The position numbers were made by a program, and so were the translations under genes. A stretch of DNA of 64,000 bases, taken from assembly GCA_964460305.1 (NCBI GenBank), contig CAYWRA010000002.1, positions 3,571 to 67,570 on the forward strand, read 5' to 3'. The stretch comes from JAPLCX01 sp964460305 (lineage in GTDB: Bacteria; Auribacterota; Tritonobacteria; UBA1439). The notes under the pieces are model-generated. The model was not told the DNA's origin. It saw only the letters and a program-made list of their open reading frames with translations, and did not search any database. Positions 24,696-33,305 of this stretch are shown piece after piece; position 1 is the stretch's first letter, and every line of letters begins with the position of its first letter.

Positions 24696-25655
24696 ATGGT
24701 CATGACAACGCAAAAGAAACGGAGGATGGTTTTCGGGCCGGTGCCATCGCGCAGGTTGGGTTTTTCCCTGGGCGTGGATCTGGTCCCTTTCAAAACCTGC
24801 CCGCTTGATTGCATCTACTGCCAGCTCGGGCGGACGACCGACAGGACGGTCAGGCGGAAGAAATACGTTCCCTCCGGGGAGATACTGAGGCAGCTCAGGG
24901 CCGCGTTGAAACAAGGCGGGAGGATCGACTGGATCACCCTATCCGGATCGGGAGAGCCGACGTTGCATTCGGAGATAGGAAAGATCATCCGGGAAATAAA
25001 AAAAATGACCCCCATCCCCGTTGCCGTGCTCACGAGCGGCACGCTCCTGCATAACGCCTCCGTTAAGGCCGCGCTGAGCAACGCGGACCTGGTGGTCCCC
25101 GACCTCGACGCCGGCTCGGCGAGGGTATTCCGAAAGATCAACAGGCCCCATCCCTCACTTGCCTTCGCTGCGATGGTGTCAGGCATCAAGGACTTCGTCT
25201 CTCATTTTCAGGGGAGGGTATGGCTTGAAGTGGTGCTGGTGAAAGGCGTCAACGATACGCCGGCCGAGCTGAGGAGGATAGGCGCGCTCGCAAGCTCGAT
25301 ACGGCCCGAGCGCGTGCAGTTGAACACCGTCGTGCGCCCACCGGCGGAGAAAGAAGCGCAACCGCTCACCGCGAGTGAAATGCGGCATGCGCGGGCCTCC
25401 ATGGCGAAAATCCTCGACGGAATTCCGATCGATATCGTTTCCCAAGCCCAGGGCGCCAGGACGCGGCATCCCATCGGCGACATCGAGGAGAGAATCATTT
25501 CCTGGCTCAAGAGGCGGCCGGCAACCGTCCACGATCTCGCCGCCGGAACGGGCACGGCCAGGGGCGAGATCGCGAAGCGCATCGCGCGCTTGGTGCGGAC
25601 GGGAAAGGCGAGAGAGACTCGCTTCGGTGGAACAACCTACTACACAGCACCTTGA
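24696..25655 (+). CDS. Radical SAM protein (COG0731-like) with C-terminal winged helix
   Basis: About 319 residues. N-terminal FGPVPSRRLGFSLGVDLVPF precedes the cluster motif CPLDCIYCQLG. LSGSGEPTLH and LTSGTLL are conserved strands of this group. A C-terminal segment of about 60 residues (RIISWLKRRPATVHDLAAGT...IARLVRTGKARETRFGGTTYY) looks like a winged helix-turn-helix. COG0731 proteins are related to TYW1-type enzymes but their bacterial substrates are mostly unknown. Either ATG 24696 or ATG 24702 may be the start; the longer upstream frame is repeat-derived. Confidence 0.78.
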   Translation: MVMTTQKKRRMVFGPVPSRRLGFSLGVDLVPFKTCPLDCIYCQLGRTTDRTVRRKKYVPSGEILRQLRAALKQGGRIDWITLSGSGEPTLHSEIGKIIREIKKMTPIPVAVLTSGTLLHNASVKAALSNADLVVPDLDAGSARVFRKINRPHPSLAFAAMVSGIKDFVSHFQGRVWLEVVLVKGVNDTPAELRRIGALASSIRPERVQLNTVVRPPAEKEAQPLTASEMRHARASMAKILDGIPIDIVSQAQGARTRHPIGDIEERIISWLKRRPATVHDLAAGTGTARGEIAKRIARLVRTGKARETRFGGTTYYTAP

Positions 25656-25672
25656 ACCGCTTCGGGCAGCGG

Positions 25673-26371
25673 TTACTTCAGCACTTCCTCAAACGATGCG
25701 AAGGCCTCGATGACTCCCTTCTCGTCCTTCGCATTGCAGAGCGCGACCCGCATCTCAAGATTTCTCAGGAGACGGCTTAGGCGGGCGAGGAGCTGGAGAT
25801 GCAGATCGAGTTTCGGCGTGCAAAGCAACACCACCACATGGGTAAGCTTACCGTCAAAAGACTCGAAGTCGATGCCCCTCCATGACAAACCCATCACGAG
25901 TCGGGGCTTCTTGATGATTCCGGCGAGCGGTTCCCTCGGATGCGGGATGGCCACGCCATCCGCAAGGGCGGTGCTGCACATGCGCTCCCTCTCGATGATG
26001 TCGTTCCTGATCTTCTTCCTATAAGTGCGGTCCACTCCGCCATGCTCGATCAGGAGATCGATGAGCTCATCGATGACGGCCATTTTGCTCCTCCCGACGA
26101 TCTTTTTCTTGATGCACTTCGGGTCGAGGAGCGGATGGATTGCGATGATGTGCTCGCCGTAGTCTTTCTCCAGTGTGTTCAATTGATTGAGGTTAAAATC
26201 TTTTATCCCGCGGTGTAGCCAATCCCTGATCTCCGAAGTCTTGACCAAAAGCCTTCCGTCCTTGTCCTCCTTTGCATACCCCTTTTCCACGAGAAGGCTC
26301 ACCGCTTTCGGACTCATATTGAGAAACTTCGCAGCTTCTTTAAGCGTCATGAATTCGCCAGGCATAAGCAC
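25673..26371 (-). CDS. PTS IIA (fructose-type) domain protein with N-terminal MerR/excisionase-like helix-turn-helix
   Basis: 232 residues. The N-terminal 55 residues (FMTLKEAAKFLNMSPKAVSLLVEKGY...LLVKTSEIRDWL) form a DNA-binding helix-turn-helix of the excisionase type. From about residue 80 the EIIA-type 2 domain follows, with the phosphorylatable His in GVAIPHPRE. DHLHLQLLARLSRLL-type text near the end is also typical. Such proteins, like PtsN or the sensory EIIA domains, usually relay phosphorylation state rather than transport sugar; the fused helix-turn-helix suggests a regulator. No EIIB or EIIC is nearby. Confidence 0.8.
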   Translation of the reverse strand: MLMPGEFMTLKEAAKFLNMSPKAVSLLVEKGYAKEDKDGRLLVKTSEIRDWLHRGIKDFNLNQLNTLEKDYGEHIIAIHPLLDPKCIKKKIVGRSKMAVIDELIDLLIEHGGVDRTYRKKIRNDIIERERMCSTALADGVAIPHPREPLAGIIKKPRLVMGLSWRGIDFESFDGKLTHVVVLLCTPKLDLHLQLLARLSRLLRNLEMRVALCNAKDEKGVIEAFASFEEVLK

Positions 26372-26372
26372 T

Positions 26373-26500
26373 CCTTATAAATGACAAATCCCAAATTCCG
26401 GACCCCAAACGACAAACAACAAAACGTCACTGATTACGACTGACACAGCTACCCCGGCGCTTTGTCATTTGAAATTTGGTATTTAGTATGTGTCATTTGG
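26373..26500. repeat. Hyphenated palindrome of TGACAAA/TTTGTCA words (family R3)
   Basis: AATGACAAATCCCAAATTCC on the left and TTTGTCATTTGAAATTTGG with TGTGTCATTTGG on the right face each other across a 60-bp centre. Related to the copies near 31247, 41222, 46436, 48849 and 53120. Confidence 0.65.
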
Positions 26501-26502
26501 AA

Positions 26503-26865
26503 TCAGTGTTTTTCCTCCAACACCTCAACCCACGTCACCGTGGGAAATTCCTCCCCAGCCGCCAGGCGATGATCGATCTCCATCCGCATCCCCGGACGCA
26601 ACTCTTCGATTCGCAACGGGCGCATACCCCGAAAAACCAGCGTCGCGTCATCATCGAGGTGAAACGCGCCGACGGCGCCCGACGACTTTTCGATCGTGCA
26701 GATCCGCTTTTCTCGATCGATCGAAAGAAGCGTGCCCGTGCACGTCTTCATTGCCGCCGATCGGCCTTGATCCTGGCCCGAGTAGAGAACAACTGCAGGA
26801 AAGGTCAGAAACAGCAACGCACCCATCTCCACGGGGAGGCGCCAACGGCCGGGAATTATCCTCAT
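26503..26865 (-). CDS. Small exported protein, coupled to the DksA-like gene
   Basis: 120 residues from ATG 26865, whose codon overlaps the stop of the upstream gene (ATGA). It has a hydrophobic segment (ALLFLTFPAVVLYS, about residues 15-28), probably a signal peptide, then a small beta-rich domain: CTGTLLSIDREKRICTIEKSSGAVGAFHLDDDATLVFRG, then LRPGMRMEIDHRLAAGEEFPTVTWVEVLE. This layout suggests an OB-like or DUF5666-like barrel. The longer upstream frame lies inside the neighbour gene and is not used. No known function. Confidence 0.6.
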   Translation of the reverse strand: MRIIPGRWRLPVEMGALLFLTFPAVVLYSGQDQGRSAAMKTCTGTLLSIDREKRICTIEKSSGAVGAFHLDDDATLVFRGMRPLRIEELRPGMRMEIDHRLAAGEEFPTVTWVEVLEEKH

Positions 26866-27239
26866 GCCTTGTTTTTTTCCTGGCGCTCCTTGCACAGCAG
26901 GCACAACTTCGCATAGGGAACCGCATCGAGGCGGGCTTCGTCTATCGGATGATCGCACTGCTCACAGTTACCATACTCGCCACTGTCTATTTTTGCAAGC
27001 GCTGCGTCGACGTCATTGAGCGCGCTTTGCTCGCGCGACGCGAGGGAGAGCGCGAATTCACGATCGTATGAATCGGATGCCAAGTCCGCAAGGTGGATTG
27101 CGTAACCGGAGAGATCCCCAGATTGGTCCTTGAGCGACTGGCTGAGCGTCCCCTTCTGCAGCGCGGTGACCTCGCCCACGATTTTTTCCCTGAGCGCCAG
27201 CAGTTGATGCCTCATCTCACTAATCTTCTGAGCATCCAT
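26862..27239 (-). CDS. DksA/TraR-family zinc finger protein
   Basis: 125 residues. A long N-terminal coiled-coil (residues 5-80) with acidic residues at its tip region, then a C4 zinc finger: CEQCDHPIDEARLDAVPYAKLCLLC. This is the DksA/YocK layout; such proteins enter the RNA polymerase secondary channel or act as stress factors. It is shorter than E. coli DksA. It is the first gene of a two-gene unit with the small exported protein. Confidence 0.85.
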   Translation of the reverse strand: MDAQKISEMRHQLLALREKIVGEVTALQKGTLSQSLKDQSGDLSGYAIHLADLASDSYDREFALSLASREQSALNDVDAALAKIDSGEYGNCEQCDHPIDEARLDAVPYAKLCLLCKERQEKNKA

Positions 27240-27418
27240 ATCAGCGTACCGCCCCCCCTACAATACGTGCACTCTTGTTTACATAATAGCACTACTTCCG
27301 GCTGAAAGCAAATTGTTTTCGGTCTTCGTTATGCACCTGATTCTTCTGATTTTATCCGATAGCCGGGGATAATCGGGTAAATCAGGCGCCGAAATGGAAC
27401 CCCTTCCCGATTTTCTTC

Positions 27419-27446
27419 TTGCATCTATCCGATCGCAGAATATAAT
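27419..27446 (+). promoter_or_regulatory. Putative promoter of the ATP-grasp ligase gene
   Basis: TTGCAT (27419-27424), 16-bp spacer, TATAAT (27441-27446), 30 bp before the start codon. Confidence 0.55.
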
Positions 27447-27475
27447 AGGCCTGTGAACGGCCGTGAGACCGCGTT

Positions 27476-28504
27476 ATGATTTCAATGAGCGAGAGAGAGA
27501 AACGGGTTGCGATCGTCTATAACGCGTTTCACCCCCATAATCCGCACGGGGAATGCGACGACGACTCATCGGAGAACATCATCAACGACGTCCTGCGCGT
27601 CAGGGATATCCTCGTGAAACTGGGATACCACGTCTCGTGCGTTCCCTTCCTCCGCAGCGCCGGCAACTTCCTCACCAGGCTCACCGCCTCACGCCCGGAT
27701 TTGGCATTCAACCTGTGCGAGGGCGCGATGGGGGACAGCCGCCACGAGATGAGCGTTTGCTCTCTCATCCACCTGAGCGGTGTGCCCCATACCGGATGCG
27801 GACCGCTCACGCTGGGAATCGCCCTCGATAAAGGCCTCACCAAAAAACTACTAATCGCCGACGGCATCCCCACGCCACCCTCATTCGTATGCGGCGAGAA
27901 CGCCCCGAGGAACCTTCCCCGCGGTATGCGCTATCCCCTGTTCGTCAAACCGCTCAGAGAGGATGCGAGTCTCGGAATATCCAGGAATGCCTTCGTGACG
28001 GATAGGCCCGGGCTGGAGGAGCGCTGCGGGTTCATCGCCAGGCGGTACCGTCAGCCGGCCCTCGTCGAGGCGTACATCGATGGGCGGGAGCTCAACGTCT
28101 CGCTCATCGGCAATCAGAGACCGATCGTCCTGCCCATCTCCGAAATCGACATGAGCCGGATACCCGAAGGAATGCCGCGCGTGTGCGACTACCGCGCAAA
28201 GTGGGTGCCGGAGAGCGAGGAGTATGCCACAACCGTTCCCTTGTGCCCGGCCCCCCTGACGCGCGCGATCGAGCGCACGGTAAAAGAAACCGCCCTCGCA
28301 TGCTATCGGCTCCTCTCCTGCCGCGGCTATGCGCGGGTAGACATCCGCCTGAGCCCGGAGAACGTGCCGTTCGTGCTCGAGGTCAACCCGAATCCATGCA
28401 TCGGGCTCGACTCCGGCATCGTGCGCTCCGCTGCGGCCGCCGGCATCTCCTATCCAGAACTCATCCAGAGGATCGCCGGCCTGGCGCTCGACGGCGAAGC
28501 ATAA
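27476..28504 (+). CDS. ATP-grasp ligase of the D-alanine-D-alanine ligase family
   Basis: 342 residues (start ATG 27476 or 27485). N-terminal domain: VAIVYNAFHPHN, then DLAFNLCEGAMGDSRHEMSV and the conserved GVPHTGCGPLTLGIALDK. ATP-grasp core: YPLFVKPLREDASLGIS, VEAYIDGRELNVSLIGN and the metal site RVDIRLSPENVPFVLEVNPNPC. Ddl joins D-Ala residues for peptidoglycan, but this protein lacks typical Ddl neighbours (mur genes) and diverges in the N-terminal part, so it may ligate another carboxylate and amine. It stands alone ahead of the shikimate cluster. Confidence 0.75.
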   Translation: MISMSEREKRVAIVYNAFHPHNPHGECDDDSSENIINDVLRVRDILVKLGYHVSCVPFLRSAGNFLTRLTASRPDLAFNLCEGAMGDSRHEMSVCSLIHLSGVPHTGCGPLTLGIALDKGLTKKLLIADGIPTPPSFVCGENAPRNLPRGMRYPLFVKPLREDASLGISRNAFVTDRPGLEERCGFIARRYRQPALVEAYIDGRELNVSLIGNQRPIVLPISEIDMSRIPEGMPRVCDYRAKWVPESEEYATTVPLCPAPLTRAIERTVKETALACYRLLSCRGYARVDIRLSPENVPFVLEVNPNPCIGLDSGIVRSAAAAGISYPELIQRIAGLALDGEA

Positions 28505-28529
28505 CCCGCCGCGGGGAGGCGAAAATCCC

Positions 28530-28640
28530 GGTGAAATCCCAAATCCCCCGCCCGCCTCGCAAGCGAGAGCGCTGCGGGCAGGCCCGACTACGCCAAGGCT
28601 CCGTCCGGCAGGCAAACCCCAAATCCCAAAGGCGTAGGGC
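28530..28640. repeat. CCCAAATCCC-type repeat (family R4)
   Basis: GTGAAATCCCAAATCCCC and CAAACCCCAAATCCCAAAGG surround a GC-rich centre with GCCTCGCAAGCGAGAGCGC. Related copies are at 30039, 36396, 37625, 46380 and 46797. Confidence 0.65.
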
Positions 28641-28766
28641 GTGGGGCGCGACAACAGGTTTTCCATTCTCTTTTCCCCCCCGTGATGATATATTTACCGC
28701 TGAAATCCGCTCTTGCGCAACGTGCGGAGAGCGGCGAATCTTCCAACTTGTACTCGGTCAATACCC

Positions 28767-30038
28767 ATGAAGCTTATCGTCAATCCATCGTCATTACGCG
28801 GGGAGGCGGAGATCCCCGCCTCCAAATCGCACACCATCAGGGCGGTCGTCATCGCGAGCCTGGCAACCGGGAGGTCTCGGATCATCAAGCCGCTCGATTC
28901 GGCCGACACCAGATCCGCGCTCGACATGAGCCGGGCATTCGGCGCCGGCGTCGAAATGGGCGAGGACTGGTTCGTCTCAGGAACCGGCGGCGCTCCCCCC
29001 GTGCCCGAAAACGTGATTGACGTGGGCAACTCGGGGACGTCCCTGAGACTGGGAATGGGCATGGCGGCCCTGAGCCAGGGATACACCGTATTCACCGGCG
29101 ACCACCAGATAAGACGCCGCCCCATCCAGGCGCTCATCGAGGCATACCGGTTGCTGGGCGCGGAGGGATTTACCACCAGGGCGAATGGATGCGCCCCCGC
29201 CGTGATACGCGGCAGAATACAGGGCGGGCGAACGGAAATAAAGGCTGTGACCTCGCAGTTTCTCTCAAGCCTCCTCATCTCGGCTCCGCTAGCCGAAAAG
29301 AACTCAGAGATCCGCGTGCTCCAGTTGAACGAGGCCCCCTACGTCGAGATGACACTCTCGTGGTTGGATTCGCAGGGCATCACGTACGAGCGCAAGGCAT
29401 GGTCGCGCTTCTACGTGAAGGGTGGACAGCAATATGCCGCATTCGAGCGCCGCATCCCGGGGGATTTCTCCTCCGCGACCTTCTTTCTCTGCGCTGCGGC
29501 TGTGGCGAGGGGAGAACTTGTCCTAAAGGGGCTGGACATGAACGACGTCCAGGGAGACAAGGCGGTGGTGAGCATGCTGCAAGAAATGGGCGCCGAAATC
29601 GACGTCGTACCAGAGGGCCTTAAGGTGCGGGGCGGCGATCTGAAGGGCGCCGAGTTCGACCTCAACAGCACGCCGGATGCGCTGCCGGCGTTGGCGGCGA
29701 CGGCGTGTTTCGCGTCCGGAGAGACAAAGCTACGGAATGTCCCTCAGGCCCGGCTTAAAGAAACGGACCGTATCGCGGTGATGGCGCAGGAGCTCAAGAA
29801 GATGGGTGGCGACTTGGAGGAGCTCAAAGACGGTTTGGTCATCAGGGGAAAGCAGTTGAAGGGCGCTGCGGTGTCCGGCCATCACGATCACCGCGTGGTG
29901 ATGGCGCTCGCAGTCGCGGGCCTTGCGGCGGACGGAGAAACCGCCATAGACACCGCCGAAGCGATGAGCGTCACCTTTCCCAATTTTACTGAACTGATGT
30001 CGGGCTGTGGGGCGAGAATGAAACTCGTGAACGAGTAA
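28767..30038 (+). CDS. aroA: 5-enolpyruvylshikimate-3-phosphate synthase AroA
   Basis: 423 residues, normal for the family. N-terminal PASKSHTIRAVVIASLATG (shikimate-3-phosphate and PEP site), GNSGTSLRLGMGMAAL and the phosphate-binding GDHQIRRRPIQAL. The second half has the invariant LKETDRIAVMAQELKKMG and HHDHRVVMALAVAGL. It transfers enolpyruvyl from PEP to shikimate-3-phosphate. ATG 28767 aligns with the usual family start; the frame is open upstream through a repeat. It starts the aroA-aroC-aroE cluster, separated by R4 and R3 repeat palindromes. Confidence 0.93.
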   Translation: MKLIVNPSSLRGEAEIPASKSHTIRAVVIASLATGRSRIIKPLDSADTRSALDMSRAFGAGVEMGEDWFVSGTGGAPPVPENVIDVGNSGTSLRLGMGMAALSQGYTVFTGDHQIRRRPIQALIEAYRLLGAEGFTTRANGCAPAVIRGRIQGGRTEIKAVTSQFLSSLLISAPLAEKNSEIRVLQLNEAPYVEMTLSWLDSQGITYERKAWSRFYVKGGQQYAAFERRIPGDFSSATFFLCAAAVARGELVLKGLDMNDVQGDKAVVSMLQEMGAEIDVVPEGLKVRGGDLKGAEFDLNSTPDALPALAATACFASGETKLRNVPQARLKETDRIAVMAQELKKMGGDLEELKDGLVIRGKQLKGAAVSGHHDHRVVMALAVAGLAADGETAIDTAEAMSVTFPNFTELMSGCGARMKLVNE

Positions 30039-30097
30039 ATCCCAAATCCCAAACAATGAACGTTGCTTATCTATTGGGATTTGGGATTTGGGATTTC
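30039..30097. repeat. Hyphenated palindrome, family R4
   Basis: AATCCCAAATCCCAAA on the left pairs with TTGGGATTTGGGATTTGGGA on the right, between aroA and aroC, ending just before the aroC ribosome site. Confidence 0.85.
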
Positions 30098-30117
30098 TAA
30101 AAGGGGAGGCTCTACAC

Positions 30118-31257
30118 ATGCTAGGCAATACATTCGGTCGTATATTCAGGGTCACTACGTGCGGTGAATCGTATGGCGGGGGGCTCGCAACAATCGTGGA
30201 TGGGGCGCCGGCGGGAATAAAACTCACCAACGCCATGGTCCAGGAGGAGCTCGACAAGCGGAAGCCGGGTCAGAGCGAACTCGACTCGCCACGGAAAGAA
30301 ACCGACATCGCCGAGATCTTCGCGGGGATCGGCCAGGAGGGGCTCACCACCGGCGCGCCGGTGGGGATCCTGGTGCGCAACGTCGATAAGCAGCCCATCC
30401 ACGTCGAGCAGTACCGCCAAGCGAAACACCTATTCAGGCCCGGCCACGCGGAGTATACCTTCTTCGTGAAGTATGGCGAGTATTACGACTGGTGCGGGGC
30501 GGGCCGCGCGAGCGGGCGTGAGACCGTCGGAAGGGTCGCCGGGGGCGCGGTTGCGAAGCAGATCCTGGCGCGCGAGGACATCGAGGTGATCGCCTACGTC
30601 AAGGAGAGCTATGGCATCACCGCGCGGGAGATGAGCTTCGAGGAGGTCAAAAAAAACTACCGTGTGAACCCTCTCAACTGCCCGGACCGCGATGCGGCGG
30701 AAAAAATGATCGCGAAAATCCTTGAAATCAAGGACGCGGGGGACACCTGCGGCGGGGTGGTTGAGATCATCGCCCGTGGCGTTCCCGCGGGCCTCGGCGA
30801 GCCGGTGTTCGACAAGCTCTCCGCCACGATCGCCCACGGCCTCATGAGCATCGGGGCCGTGAAGGGCGTCGAGATCGGCGCCGGATTCGCCGTGGCGAAA
30901 ATGAAAGGCTCCGAGTGCAACGATCCGCCCTACATGGAGAAGGACAGGGTGCGCTTTCGGACGAACAACGCCGGCGGTTTCATGGGGGGGATCGCCAACG
31001 GAGAGGATCTCGTCATCCGGATGGCAGTGAAGCCGACGCCCACGATATCGATAGAACAGGACTCGATAGACAAGCGCGTGATGAAACCGGCCAAGCTCGC
31101 CGCGATCACGCGGCGCGACGCCACGATCTGCCCGCGGATTTACCCGGTCGCCGAGGCGATGGTCCGGATCGCCATCCTGGACGCGCTCTACATGTGGCGG
31201 GCATGGCAGGGAGTGCAGAATCTGGAATTGAGAAGACCAACGACGAATGACAAATGA
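30118..31257 (+). CDS. aroC: Chorismate synthase AroC
   Basis: 379 residues. The family signatures are visible: GESYGGGLATIVDGAPAG near the N-terminus, KHLFRPGHAEYTFFVKYG, GGRASGRET-type GAGRASGRETVGRVAGGAV and C-terminal FRTNNAGGFMGGIANGEDL. It forms chorismate from EPSP with reduced FMN. ATG 30118 is chosen because AAGGGGAGG precedes it at 8 bases; the longer frame would start inside the R4 repeat. Cotranscribed with aroA and aroE by position. Confidence 0.94.
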   Translation: MLGNTFGRIFRVTTCGESYGGGLATIVDGAPAGIKLTNAMVQEELDKRKPGQSELDSPRKETDIAEIFAGIGQEGLTTGAPVGILVRNVDKQPIHVEQYRQAKHLFRPGHAEYTFFVKYGEYYDWCGAGRASGRETVGRVAGGAVAKQILAREDIEVIAYVKESYGITAREMSFEEVKKNYRVNPLNCPDRDAAEKMIAKILEIKDAGDTCGGVVEIIARGVPAGLGEPVFDKLSATIAHGLMSIGAVKGVEIGAGFAVAKMKGSECNDPPYMEKDRVRFRTNNAGGFMGGIANGEDLVIRMAVKPTPTISIEQDSIDKRVMKPAKLAAITRRDATICPRIYPVAEAMVRIAILDALYMWRAWQGVQNLELRRPTTNDK

Positions 31258-31340
31258 CAAAATTCAAATGACAAAACACAATGAGGTTTTGTCATCTTGC
31301 CATTTGTAATTCATTTGTCATTTGGTATTTGTCATTGGGG
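31247..31340. repeat. Hyphenated palindrome, family R3
   Basis: AATGACAAATGACAAAATTC, centre AACACAATGAGGTTTTGTCA, then ATTTGTAATTCATTTGTCAT. It overlaps the last codons of aroC, so the final residues (TTNDK) are encoded by the repeat. Confidence 0.85.
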
Positions 31341-31360
31341 ATATAGATCGGGACAACGTC

Positions 31361-32215
31361 ATGCAGGCGGAATATTCGGTCATAGGTTGGCCCCTGGGAC
31401 ATTCCCTGTCGCCCGCAATCCACAACGCGTCGTTTGAAGTGCTCGCCCTCCCATGCCGCTTCACGGCGCGGGCGGTGTCCCCGGAACGCTTCGACCGGTT
31501 CATGAAATCAGTCCCTTCCTCGCCGCTCAAGGGACTCGCGGTAACGATCCCCTACAAAACCGAGGTCCTCAAGTATTGCACCGTGCGCGCGGCTGAGGTG
31601 GACACAATCGGCGCGGCAAACACTCTAACCGTTGTCGAGAGAGGCGCGTTGAAGGCCGATAACACGGATGCGGCCGCGGTGGGCCGAACATTGAGAGACG
31701 CCGGTATCTCTCCTAGTGGCAAGCGGGTTGTCGTACTCGGCGCCGGCGGGGCCGCGCGCGCGGCCTGCGCACAGATGCTCCTGGATGGGGCCGTCGCACT
31801 GACGATCGCCAATCGGACCCTCTCCAGAGCGGAGAGTCTCGGGATAGGCCTGCGCAACGCCTTTCCATCGGCGGAGATAAACGCCATCCCCATCGAAGGC
31901 GAAGCGATCGCCCGCGCGCTGGAGGCATCCCGCATCCTCATCAATACCACGTCGGTTGGGATGTACCCCAACGTGGATGAGACACCCATCCCCGCCAAAC
32001 TGCTCACGGACAAAATAGCGGTAATGGATGCCGTTTATAACCCCCTGGAAACGCTCTTGATAAGGCAGGCGAGGGAGAGGGGGGCCATAACGATCACGGG
32101 CATGGATATGCTCATCTATCAGGCTGCCGAGCAGGAGCGGATCTGGCTGGGTGTGGAGGCGCCGCTGCCGGTGATGCGTGAAGCGCTCCTCAAGGCATTC
32201 GGGAGAGGTCTCTAA
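31361..32215 (+). CDS. aroE: Shikimate dehydrogenase AroE
   Basis: 284 residues. Substrate region YSVIGWPLGHSLSPAIHNASF, catalytic Lys in VTIPYKTEV, Asn in GAANTL, dinucleotide loop LGAGGAARAACAQ, NRT (NADP-selecting) in ANRTLSRAES and INTTSVGMYPN. It reduces 3-dehydroshikimate with NADPH. ATG 31361 gives the usual family N-terminus; an earlier in-frame start lies in the R3 repeat. Its 3' end overlaps the convergent gene at 32190 by 26 bp. Confidence 0.93.
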   Translation: MQAEYSVIGWPLGHSLSPAIHNASFEVLALPCRFTARAVSPERFDRFMKSVPSSPLKGLAVTIPYKTEVLKYCTVRAAEVDTIGAANTLTVVERGALKADNTDAAAVGRTLRDAGISPSGKRVVVLGAGGAARAACAQMLLDGAVALTIANRTLSRAESLGIGLRNAFPSAEINAIPIEGEAIARALEASRILINTTSVGMYPNVDETPIPAKLLTDKIAVMDAVYNPLETLLIRQARERGAITITGMDMLIYQAAEQERIWLGVEAPLPVMREALLKAFGRGL

Positions 32216-33302
32216 GACGGCTGTCGCAGATGTCGGTCAGCGCCTGGGCTGTCCCCGCCTTCTTCCGGAACGACGGGTTCCACCTTCTTCGATACGCCCC
32301 GTAGAGTTTCTTCAGGAACGTCTCGCTCAGCCCTTGCCACTGCTTCAATTTGGCCGCCTTGAACTCATCGAATGGCAGACGGTACTCATCCTCCGGCCAG
32401 CGTTCGCGCAGCGCATCCTCGAGGGTCCAGCCGTTCTCGGCCAGATGCCGGAGCTCCCTCCAGTAGGCCTCCAGTTTTCTCATGTAATCCTCGATGTCGA
32501 AGGCCCTCGTCCCGGCGTCGTAGATGACGCAGCGCTCCAGCGGATGGCAGATCGACTCGTATTGTGAGAGCTCGAACTCCGGCGTGAGGAGGGAGGGGTT
32601 CCTCATGAGATCGGTTCCCTGGAGCTTTATTCTAACCGCGGTCTTGGAATCGGCGAGGTGGAACTTGCCCTCGAGATACACCGCGCAGGTCCGCTCGTAC
32701 TGGGGGAAGAGCCGGCGCAAGAGGGCATGGTATCCCCTGAGGAGTTTCTCCAGCTTGTGGCAGCCGACGGTAAAAAAGTATATCTGGCGGATCGGCGTCC
32801 CGCTGTTCTTGGCTAGATTAACGATGATGTCCATGCCGTTGCTGATCGTGATACCCGTGGCGATGACGTCGGCGAAGAAAAGCGTGCCGTCATGGGGGAG
32901 GAGAATCTTGCGATATTGGTTGTCCTGGATGAACCATCGTCCGTACTTGTCTTTTTCCCGCTGGGAGGTGATGAAGGACGACGAGTGGGTGTTGAAGCCG
33001 TACGCCCGTGAAAGAGCGCGGCGCATGCCGAAGTTGAGGCTCCCCCTGAGGAAGTGGATGACCCCTATCGACCGGGGATCGAGCTTGCGGAGCGCAGACG
33101 CCAGAGGAAAATTAGTGAGGACCGAGACGATCGCGGATTCGAGGAGGTCGGTGTACCGGACGCCCACGACCTCCGGCCTGTTACAGACTTCGCGGCTCTC
33201 GGGTGTAGAGGCTACATACCGCACCAGGCTGTCGCCATACTCACCCTTGAGCTCATAAATGACCGCCTTCGCATTCTTCTTTACAAGCTTGAGGTATTCC
33301 AC
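32190..33302 (-). CDS. Phosphoribosyltransferase-fold protein of unknown function
   Basis: 370 residues. A type-I PRTase core lies at about residues 75-170: VIHFLRGSLNF and LFFADVIATGITISNGMDIIV, where the PRPP loop ATGITIS is kept but the usual two acidic residues before it are reduced to one Asp (FAD). The C-terminal 200 residues are unrelated to common PRTases; they contain a Cys/His-bearing stretch near PQYERTCAVYLEGKFHLADS and a Trp-rich helical end. I do not recognise the family. It lies 3 bp after the nucleotidyltransferase-like gene and probably shares its transcript, suggesting a two-step pathway on a nucleotide or ribosyl substrate. Confidence 0.6.
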   Translation of the reverse strand: MEYLKLVKKNAKAVIYELKGEYGDSLVRYVASTPESREVCNRPEVVGVRYTDLLESAIVSVLTNFPLASALRKLDPRSIGVIHFLRGSLNFGMRRALSRAYGFNTHSSSFITSQREKDKYGRWFIQDNQYRKILLPHDGTLFFADVIATGITISNGMDIIVNLAKNSGTPIRQIYFFTVGCHKLEKLLRGYHALLRRLFPQYERTCAVYLEGKFHLADSKTAVRIKLQGTDLMRNPSLLTPEFELSQYESICHPLERCVIYDAGTRAFDIEDYMRKLEAYWRELRHLAENGWTLEDALRERWPEDEYRLPFDEFKAAKLKQWQGLSETFLKKLYGAYRRRWNPSFRKKAGTAQALTDICDSRLRDLSRMP

Positions 33303-33305
33303 GCT